Shown here one piece after another: positions 56,155-64,000 of a stretch of 64,000 nucleotides of DNA (positions are counted from its first letter, which is position 1; each line of letters opens with the position of its first letter). This DNA comes from Plumapathes pennacea. Lineage: Eukaryota > Cnidaria > Anthozoa > Antipatharia > Myriopathidae. The stretch covers positions 16,216,001 to 16,280,000 of the forward strand of contig OZ038466.1 of NCBI GenBank assembly GCA_964036295.1. The letters run 5' to 3'. The translations under genes and the position numbers were made by a program. Under the pieces are notes generated by a model. That model was not told the DNA's origin and made no database searches. It saw nothing but the letters and a program-made list of their open reading frames with translations.

Positions 56155-56164
56155 GTGACGTCAA
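56155..56164 (+). promoter_or_regulatory. CRE-like site upstream of the broken paralogue
   Basis: TGACGTCAAT about 185 bp before the first recognisable coding similarity. A leftover promoter element is possible. Confidence 0.3.
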
Positions 56165-56340
56165 TAACGTATTTCGGCGGTGTCCTGAGACGCAAAATGA
56201 GCAGGTCCATTCAAGCAAAAGGCAAGTTGTCCGACCTGTCGTGCACTCACTCACGTTCATCATTCACTCATGCATACGATCTTGACTAAGAAACAAAAGA
56301 AGGACTTACAGGAATTGCGTCACTACAAAAGGCTGTTAAA

Positions 56341-57448
56341 ACCACCTATTTCACTGACAACTTGGCCATTGGTGGAACGGATGAGTTTGATGAATTTGAG
56401 CCATTTACTTTTCCCCCGCCCCGTAATTTTGTCACTTGACCTCAGTCTCCCTTCTGCCATCAGTACAAAATGGCGCCCGTGAACACCGTTCAACCGCATC
56501 GAATGAGACCGCCAGCTACGCAGGCTATTTACTTTCACGACAGAGGGTGAGGGCGCTACAATGAAGAAAATTGAAGCGTGGAAGAACGACTCTTCTGTTC
56601 GAAGTGTAAAAGTTTGGATGACAAACAGCTCCTCGCACCTCGCTGGAAACGAAGAAGGCAGCCATTCCGAGTTCGAGTTGGCAGCAGACGAGCTGATCAC
56701 GAGGTTAATTCTTCAACCAAGTGGGCCAAAATATCGGGGCTCCCGACAATACAGCTTGGGAGCAATCTGGATGGAGACCAACAAGGATCGCGAATGGGAG
56801 GTGCGTTCAAATGGGTCATAAGGCACAGACAGGTATAGGGTTGACGTGGGCTCGGGGCTCTGCTGTGGAATATTTGGATGTACATTTTACAATGGTGATT
56901 TGGTTCGGTTTGGCATGGCCATGTTGCATGAAGTGAGAAGGGTCAGGTTGGACAATGTCAGTTACCCATACCTAAAGCAAAAAATGGTCGATCGGTACCC
57001 AGACTTCTATATCGAAGAAGACTTCGACAACACCGACGGATCCGAGGAGAAGACGTTCACTCTTAAAGAGATCAAACATTTTCAAGCAAAGAAATTATGG
57101 TCAACCAAAGCTACCTTGGGCGTCAGTGACAGTGTACTGGTTAAAGCTGGGATTCCATTTGTGAAAAAGGTTGAAGGAGACTTGAAGTGGTCCGTCGGCG
57201 ACGAATCGAACCATTCAATGCGTGAAGAGAAAACGAAGGCTATACAGTATCAATGGCCAGTCGAAGTCCCAGCCGGCACCGAGGTGAACGCACGAGGAGA
57301 GGTTTACGCAGACGAGGTGGAGACTGAATTCACTGGTACAATGAATCTGTCGTTGGATAATGGTGCAGAATGCTGCTATTTTGTGAGCGGCGAATACTGT
57401 GGAGCCAACTACACTCGTGTTGATCTTACTGTCACCGAATACGAATAA
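56341..57448 (+). pseudogene. Broken paralogue of the lectin/pore-former
   Basis: Similarity to 53462-54451 begins at TYFTDNLAIGG (frame 1) and runs to EYE and the stop at 57446-57448. Breaks: no ATG is conserved at the old start; a 116-bp element plus an 8-bp duplication (124 bp) shifts the frame inside the lectin domain; and an in-frame TAA (56819-56821) falls just before the segment matching RVDVGSGLCCGIFG. After that the aerolysin half is open for about 200 codons with its key segments intact (DNTDGSEEKTFTL, VLVKAGIPFVKKVEGDLKW, WPVEVPAGTEV). The long intact half suggests recent decay, or possible expression of the C-terminal part from an internal start. Confidence 0.8.
56411..56526. mobile_element. 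116-bp insertion with 8-bp target duplication
   Basis: Sits between two copies of ATTTACTT (56403-56410 and 56527-56534) inside sequence otherwise collinear with the intact gene. The right end ACCGCCAGCTACGCAGGCT matches the end of the MITE at 55611-55724. Eight-base duplications point to a hAT-type source. Confidence 0.78.
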
Positions 57449-58239
57449 CGTTTTCGCCTTCTCTTGGTCATGACCTCCATTTGGGACCGGGTAAAAGTTG
57501 TGTTAATGTTAAACTAGAAATACGATAATCGCATATACCCCCTCACTCTGCCATTGATGGGACTTTTACTTTTGGTAACTCCCAATAAGAGTAGCCTTTG
57601 TTTTACCGAAATGTTGACTCAATCTTTTCTTCGAACTCAAGTGCTACACGCAAATGAAGGAGAAAAAGAATGGTGTGTGTTATACTTTTGCGTTGAAAAA
57701 AGAATCGATTGCGTGACGAAGTACGTATTTCCCACGGTCGGCACGTCAAATTAATTCATACAGTCTGCCAAGCACGTTCTCGAAATTTAATACTCAAAGT
57801 TTGAAGTTGGTCGGCCGTCGTAGTACGGGAAAAAAGGAACACTGATTTTCTAATTTCGAATTCATAGGCAGTACAATTAAATAGGCTTCCTGTGCGATTT
57901 GTTTTTACTACTGCATGCACCAGACTCAGGCATGCATATTTAATAGGCTCGAATTGTTTTGTATTTGAACCCACTCAAAACAGCAAAATTTCTCCCAGAA
58001 TCAAAGCAAAACTTGAACAGTTTACTTCAAATTATACACGGGCTTCAGACCCAGTAATACTTCTAAGGGCTTGTGAACGATTTTCGCTGCAATCACCGCG
58101 TGTCAGATTACAGAAAAATAAGACATCTGACTAAATTATTCAAGACTCCAAGTTCCGATTGCTCTGAGCAAATACGGTAGCCGAAACTGGCGACAGAAGC
58201 GTAGTAAAACAATACTTCGAGGAAAATGATCAGCATACA
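57449..58239. other. Intergenic, no gene seen
   Basis: Sequence after the broken paralogue with no recognisable gene or clear repeat. Confidence 0.5.
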
Positions 58240-58264
58240 GATTTTAATACATTCTTGAAGTGAT

Positions 58265-58900
58265 CGAGTTACAAAATATATATTTGTCACGGTGATTGTT
58301 CGATTTCCACTGACTAACCTTTGTTGCTTGTCCTTTCTAAATAAGTATCTGAGTTTAACACAAAACGGCGTCTGAAGCTCCCGATTTGCTTTCAAGCACT
58401 GTTCCCTTTGCGGAGTTGTCTGTGTTTCCCGCTTCTGTTCATGTCGCTTTTGGTCGGCATTCATGCGCTGTTGTCTTAATTTGCGGAGTCTTCTCTTCGG
58501 CCCGCTTTTTCTCCTGAAGTTTCCGATTTGCGTTCAAACGCTGTTCTCTTTGCGGAGTTGTCTGCATTACCCGTTTCTGTTCATGTCTACAATATATTGT
58601 TGCTTCGTTCAAATCTAAATGCTTCGTTCAAATCTCATCTCTAAGTTATTCCGAGTAAAACAACAGGGCACACGTGATCGATCCGGCCTTTGTTATTGGT
58701 TAGCGGGGTAACCGCGCCTAAAGTCGTACGACAGACTGACTGACTGACTGACTGACTGACTGACAGACAACGTTAAATTTCGAGATGGCGACAGGCTTGG
58801 AGTCCCCAAGTAGGCGGTATATTGCTGCATTAGTGTCGTGAGTATTTCCCTCACTTCGTTCGGGGACAAAATGTAAACAAATGTAAACACTATGTTTAAC
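58265..58900. repeat. Segment duplicated 3.8 kb downstream
   Basis: 'cacggtgattgttcgatttcc', 'cctttctaaataagtatctg', 'accgcgcctaaagtcgtac', 'gagatggcgacaggc' and 'gctgcattagtgtcgtgagta' recur in the same order at 62097-62530. Contains a (GACT)n microsatellite at 58734-58764. Confidence 0.7.
58370..58590 (-). pseudogene. Relic of a basic, Gln-rich repeat protein (STPR-like)
   Basis: The minus strand encodes a periodic peptide: HEQKRVMQTTPQREQRLNAN, RKLQEKKRAEEKTPQ, then after a one-base frame change RQQRMNADQKRHEQKRETQ and TTPQREQCLKANRELQ. The period is about 24 residues with TPQ at fixed positions. This resembles score-and-three (STPR) DNA-binding repeats found in some animal transposon-encoded proteins. 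Frameshifted and short, so a relic. Confidence 0.5.
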
Positions 58901-59094
58901 GTGGTTATACTCTTAGCTGCACTCAGTTAGTTTTCAGGTATACCACAGAAAGGAAATAAGAACTCAACTTCTTTTTCCATGCTGGATTGTTACGTTGGTA
59001 ATACTACCATCATGCGCTTCCATCTTCAGCACGTCGTACTTTCTATACTATTAGAATTGGTTTTGTACGTCATGTGTCGAATTACAGTCAAACC

Positions 59095-59567
59095 TATATT
59101 AGCGGACTTCCTTGGCGAATTGCGAAGTGTCCGCTTAATACAGGGTGTTCGTTGAATACAGGTCGGCTAAAATTAACTTTAGATGTAGTCGAACTGGCGA
59201 ACTCCTGATCGCAGCCTGAAACTGCAAATTGCCGGAGCAATTTTAGGATGCCATGCCTCTGTAATAGATTTAAGACTGGCTCTACCAAGTCTTGCTTGTA
59301 TTTTAAATCATTCACACAGTTTGACGAGCGAAAAGTGTCAAGCTGACCGTTCAATACAGGTTTAAAACAATGAAAATCCCCCATTGGGACTGTAAGAAGG
59401 GTGTCCGCGTCCGCTTAATAGAGGTGTCTGAGGTAGAGTTTACAGTATTATACTGAATAGATTTTTGGGACTTCGGCCGTAACTATCCGCGTAATAGAGG
59501 GTGTCGCGGAACTTTATTCGGCGCTCAAAAGTCTCCGCTCGTCGCTGGTCCAACACTCAGAGGACTG
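59095..59567. mobile_element. 473-bp pogo/Tigger-like MITE
   Basis: Begins CAGTCAAACCTATATTAGCGG and ends GAGGACTG, bounded by TA on both sides (59093-59094, 59568-59569). Inner and near-end motifs 'gtgtccgcttaatacaggg', 'gtccgcttaatagagg' and 'cgcgtaatagagggtgtcgcgg' are typical of this class. Confidence 0.65.
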
Positions 59568-60019
59568 TATTCTTTCAATTTTTTATTGGCCGACCTTCAT
59601 CCGTCTATTACATTCAAATCAATCAAAGATCTATCTAATCAACTAACTCTACCTACGCTCTTTATATATCATCCGTTACGTGATGCTAAATACAAGAGGA
59701 TTACATGTTTTGCTGACTAACAGGAACTGGAGTTACAGTAATTCCTTGACGTATATCCTTGGGTGGAACTGAATCGGTAAGCCTGGTCGTTTTTACGTAT
59801 CACGCTGTTAGTTACATTGCATTATCACTAACAAAGAACCATAGTGCGCGCCCAAATACTACTGTTCTCAATTACTAATTACTATAGATTGAAACATACC
59901 ATAACTATTACGTTATCTCCTTTCGCATTACACGCTGTTTTCCGACCCTTTAGCACTCCGTACCCATTACTTACAACTCTGCAATTATAATCAATACGCC
60001 ACTTGCGGTTTAGAGTACC

Positions 60020-60200
60020 TTTAGTTACACGGTGAGATTTTTGCGTACGATTGTCGCGTGCGACCTCCTTACGACGCGGCTGCGACATGAATCGTGCCGT
60101 GTAAAATTAACCGCCTACGACGCCGGCCCGACTGGTGTCGTAAGAGGATCGCATACGACAATCTGAAATTTATCAAGCTAAGGTCGTGTAAAGTAGTCGT
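60020..60200. mobile_element. Possible MITE with partial dyad
   Basis: 'cgtacgattgtcgcgtgcgacctccttacgac' on the left and 'gtcgtaagaggatcgcatacgacaatc' on the right are inverted relatives, with 'ttacacgg' and 'cgtgtaaa' near the outer edges. Ends are not exact. Confidence 0.45.
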
Positions 60201-61124
60201 TAAATTATACTGTTTTGAGTTTTGATGTTCTCAAACGTGTGTACAATAGCAATTACATAATAAAATATTTGCGGTTGTACAAGGTGCATTCCTGAGCCCA
60301 TTGCGTGCTGTACGCCATCGTTCTAGCCAACTGAACTGCCGGCAAAATTCCTATGTATTATCTGAAGTCACCTGACCGTGGAAAATTTGCTCTTTCGTGA
60401 CTTTTAAACAAAGCGACTCAAAAAGTGGTAAAGTGATAACGTCACAAAAATAATGATGCAGCTCAATTATGCTGAATGACCTGTCTGAGAAACGTTCACA
60501 CACACAAAAATGGCTCTTAGTGTATTAATCAGCTGAGATACGGGCTCTCGAAGTTCAAATTGCTCCATGCTAAACTCTCTTATATTTAGCGGCCGCTCCT
60601 TCACTTGGAATTTAGTCAAAATAAGAGAGTTTACTATGGGACTGTCTGGAACTTTAAACGTCTCTATCTTCACTGTCAGTAGAGCTAGCGATTCGAAATT
60701 CTGCACACGTTCTTGCAGCAGCTGTGTGTATTGCATGATGTGGTCTAAAGCTTCAAACGCAAATGTTTGCAAACGGCTTCTACAACTTGAAACCACATCT
60801 TTCGAACTTCATTTGCACTCAGACATGCTTCGAATTGCGCAGCGGGTCAAATTTGCGACTCTGTTTATCTTCGAATATAATTTATGTAGTATCTTGATAA
60901 TTTCTGACCCTGTTTAAGATTGGACAACAATTTCCTTCCCCCTGAACCGTTTACGAATGCCACAAGTCTTCGGCAGACAGCAAAAACCCATTGATTCGAA
61001 TCGAATGTTCTTTACTAACAATATCCTATTCAAGAAAGGCCTGGGAACAACATTGCCGAAAAAGACGATCCTGTTTATGAGTCAATTCCAGAGGGTTACC
61101 TGTCATTACTTTAACAACCGATCA

Positions 61125-61958
61125 CAATAGCGTTTTGGGTTTTGTTTCCTTTGCTAGAAAAGAGCTAAAGCTATGGCTTTCAGGAACCAGTGAGTTTTGA
61201 AAAGTTACATCAATTAACATACAGTAAGGTATGCTATTTTAAAGTCGTGTTATTATTATGGTATTTCAACAATCGAAATTTGTGTATTTTGGCAAGGATT
61301 CAATCTTTTCAAACCGCGTTTGACGAATTTAAAATCTTTGACAGAAAAAAGAAATCAAGTCACTAAATAATACAAGGTCCGATTGTATTAAGCGAGCAAA
61401 CCCGGTTACTAAATAATACAAGGTCCGGTTGTGTTGAGCGAGCAAATTACGGCCGCACCAATAGACAATAATATACAATAGACTGTAATTGTTTAATTTG
61501 GAAAGCAGTGGCTCCTGGCCGTGTATTTTCTACTTTAATAGCCTTCAGAAAGCGAGAGCACTTCAACCCGGTTACATTTCATCCTTGAATACAATGTGCC
61601 AACAAACACGGCGAGAAAACTTCACAACATTTCCATGTGTCAGACTGTCAGCGAAATCTCATGCAAATATGTCAGGAATCGGATGACACTGACAATCTTG
61701 CACGAAGGCACTCTGAAATAGCTTTCAAAAACTAGCGAAAAGATCACAATATAATCCTACTTGGCCTTCGTCACAGTTCCCGGGACATCAAACGACAAAA
61801 TATACGGCGATTGCTGAAATACCATAATGATAACACGACTCTAAAATAGCATACGCGTACTGTACGTTAATTGATGTAATTTTCAGAACACACTGGTTCC
61901 TGAACACCATAGCTTTAGCTCTTTTCCAGCAAAGGAAACAAAACCCACAACACTATTG
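61125..61958. mobile_element. Foldback structure: two 151-bp inverted arms around a 532-bp spacer
   Basis: Left arm 61125-61275 (CAATAGCGTTTTGGGTTTTG ... GTATTTCAACAATCG); right arm 61808-61958 is its inverse at roughly 87-90% identity by eye, with identical arm lengths. The spacer holds a 39-bp direct repeat (61362-61400 and 61408-61446, 'actaaataatacaaggtccg...gcgagcaaa') and a 65-codon open frame that I do not recognise. Confidence 0.8.
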
Positions 61959-62096
61959 TTTACGTCTTCATGATTTCAAAATACACTAAAAAGAGCAGTC
62001 GTCATACAGTACGAAAATTCCACTTTCCATTGTATTGTGCGTCGTCATCTCTTGGATTCTGAACTACAATCCTGTTATTGTAAAAGGTGAAATTTG

Positions 62097-62560
62097 CCAC
62101 GGTGATTGTTCGATTTCCACCGACTGTATTTTGCTATTCCTTTCTGAAGAAGTGTCTGCGTTTTAACACAATACTGGCGCCTGGGAGTGTGTTCAGGTCG
62201 GCCGGTCGATGCCTTAAAGAAATCGTTTCACGGCTAGCAAGCTTGCCTCCCATACAATGGCAAAATATCCGGGCAGTTTACAGCCGTCCGTCTAACTGCT
62301 TGGCCTTGTATCTGCATCTTGCTGTATAAAATCACTTCCGTTCGTACTCTATCGTTTGTCACTAAAAAATGGTGGTTTACAGCTGAGCTGCTGAGTAACC
62401 GCGCCTTGAAGTCGTACCTGACAGACTGACAGACGAAGATTTAATTTTGAGATGGCGACCCGCATGGTGTCTCCAACTAAGGCGATACTACTGCATTAGC
62501 GTCATGATTATTACCCTCGCTTACGCTCGGGAGTAATGAACGAAACTTTATTTGTGTTTA
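62097..62560. repeat. Second copy of the 58265 segment
   Basis: Collinear with 58265-58900 but lacking most of the STPR-like part and the (GACT)n expansion. Confidence 0.7.
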
Positions 62561-63598
62561 TGTACTCTTTGACTGCCTGTTTACAATTTCAGCCGATTTC
62601 GACGATTTTTGGCTCGGCGACCTAATTGGTATTATGTATTATATAACATCGGCACGAATATTGTAAACTACGTATATGTTATTCTTCCTTCACAAAGCAA
62701 TTCCATTTGAATCTGGCATTTACTATGAGGGTATGCAACACATTGTTAAAGAACAAGCTATTATTGGTTTCTAACAACTGTATTTTCTGGGCAAAAATAT
62801 CTGGAACATTTACTCAAGTTCGACTTGTGAGAAAGACGCGCCCTTGCGATGTCTTGTAACTTTCGCAAGCCAAAAAGTTACCAGGAGGAACACTCCCGGT
62901 TAAAAGAAACTATTCTCCGTAATACTAGGACTAGTACGAAGTGGAGTGTTAAGATTTTTGAAGGCTACGGGCAAAGAAAGTAAGTAAGAAAGTGAATATT
63001 CGAGTATAAATTTACCTTCAGCAGAATTACGCAAACCGAGAATGAACTATAAGTTTCAGTCATTCTTAATGTTAGGGGGACTGGTGTATCAAATGTTTGT
63101 GAAATCCTGACATGCAAAAATAATTTAATGCTTCTGTCTTGCAAGCGTACTTACCAAAAATGGTCTTCCGGTAGAGTCGAGTTTTTTCCCACAAAGCGAA
63201 ACGTAAATGAAAGATGATGCCAGTTGAAGCCTGTCAATCCGACGTCTTCGCGGCCGCGCTTACCCGGGGAGTCTGCAGCTGAGGTGTCCCACACGTATGC
63301 GTTTTTGTTGAAACGCATTTCTTTTTTCTGTTTTGAGAAAGTTTTTCGTCCACACTCAGTGGTGTTTTCGAATCATGCGATCATCGTGACGTCAGCGTTC
63401 ACGGATGTTTCGAAAGTTTCCACTGGATAGCACTTTCGAATATGTTTTATGGCTAGAATTTTTCAATTTTAAAGTTCTTAAAAGAAAAAAGTTCTTTCCT
63501 TTACTTGGAGGCGGGGGTGCTGAGCAAAACGTACAATATAAGCATTTTTGAATTGCATTTTTGCATTTTTGCAAACCCGCGACGTTTATCCGCGACGA
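62561..63598. other. Intergenic, no gene seen
   Basis: No recognisable gene. Short ORFs only. Confidence 0.5.
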
Positions 63599-63960
63599 TT
63601 AGGAAGGAAATCAAACCCTACTGAAGAAATCAAAATTCTACTGAGGAAATCAAACTGCACCAGAGAAATCAAAACCTACCAGGGAAATCAAAATCCTACT
63701 AAGAAAGTCAAAACCTATTAAGGAAATCAAAACCCGGCTACTGAGGAAATGAAAACCTACCGCACAAATCAAAGTCGTACCGTGGAAATCAAACTCCTCC
63801 TGGAGAAATCAAAAATCCTAATGAGGAAATCAAACTTCATGCCGATAAATTTAAATATCTATCCAGGACATCACTTCGTGCCACTGAAGTGAATCAAATT
63901 TTATACAGAGGAATATTCAAACATCTGACGAGGAAATAAGAATTCTTACCTAGGAATTCA
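63599..63960. repeat. Degenerate tandem repeat, unit about 22 bp
   Basis: At least 12 diverged copies of a unit close to GAGGAAATCAAAACCTACTG, decaying after about 63850 and possibly continuing past the window end. There is no spacer structure. Confidence 0.85.
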
Positions 63961-64000
63961 AGACGTAGCGAGGAACTAAGAAACCTAAACAGCGCAGGAA

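Noticed and set aside
63599..63960. Repeat array resembling a CRISPR
   Set aside because: Units are contiguous and diverged with no unique spacers, in an animal genome.

Overview
The window is metazoan genomic DNA and looks like a cnidarian, most likely a hexacoral such as a stony coral or anemone. Genes have many short exons with canonical GT-AG introns, AT-rich introns and intergenic DNA, and conserved animal proteins. There are many small non-autonomous transposons with poly-G/poly-C ends. There is no operon structure, phage or CRISPR. The coral assignment is inference; the animal assignment is well supported by the gene models, whose exon phases close exactly.

Layout. (1) 274-6939 (+): NASP, a TPR histone H3-H4 chaperone, 13 exons, with E2F-like and CRE promoter sites and an in-frame 15-bp minisatellite. 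(2) 7467-10680 (-): DPH5, diphthine methyl ester synthase, 8 exons. It is convergent with NASP and head-to-head with (3) IMP3, 10997-11545 (+), a single-exon U3 snoRNP protein; an E-box lies in the shared 316-bp promoter. (4) 15311-22526 (+): the catalytic subunit of cAMP-dependent protein kinase, 11 exons, with a full CRE upstream and a candidate alternative first exon at 13594. (5) 23169-33460 (-): an Ldh2-family malate/lactate-type dehydrogenase with a probable mitochondrial presequence, 12 exons, with introns full of mobile elements. (6) 41217-42070 (+): the last exon of a divergent TGF-beta family ligand. Two upstream exons (35150 and 38865), each starting with a signal peptide, both join it in the correct phase. 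(7) 53462-54451 (+): an intronless jacalin-lectin plus aerolysin-like pore-forming protein. A broken paralogue lies at about 56341-57448, and a duplicated 5' flank without its coding sequence lies at 51525-51700.

The rest is repeats. One element family has CCCAGGGG-type ends that expand to long G/C runs and makes 8-bp target duplications. There is also a 2.06-kb TA-flanked element with 23-bp perfect terminal repeats, several hairpin MITEs, a long inverted repeat (two 151-bp arms), a pogo-like MITE, a relic of a 24-residue basic repeat protein, a 3.8-kb-spaced duplication and a 22-bp degenerate tandem repeat at the end of the window.

The genes do not form a pathway. Several are housekeeping growth genes (histone supply, eEF2 diphthamide, ribosome assembly, PKA signalling) in convergent or divergent pairs. 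The last third is accessory sequence around the lectin/pore-former locus. All gene models come from reading the sequence alone, without transcript data or database searches.
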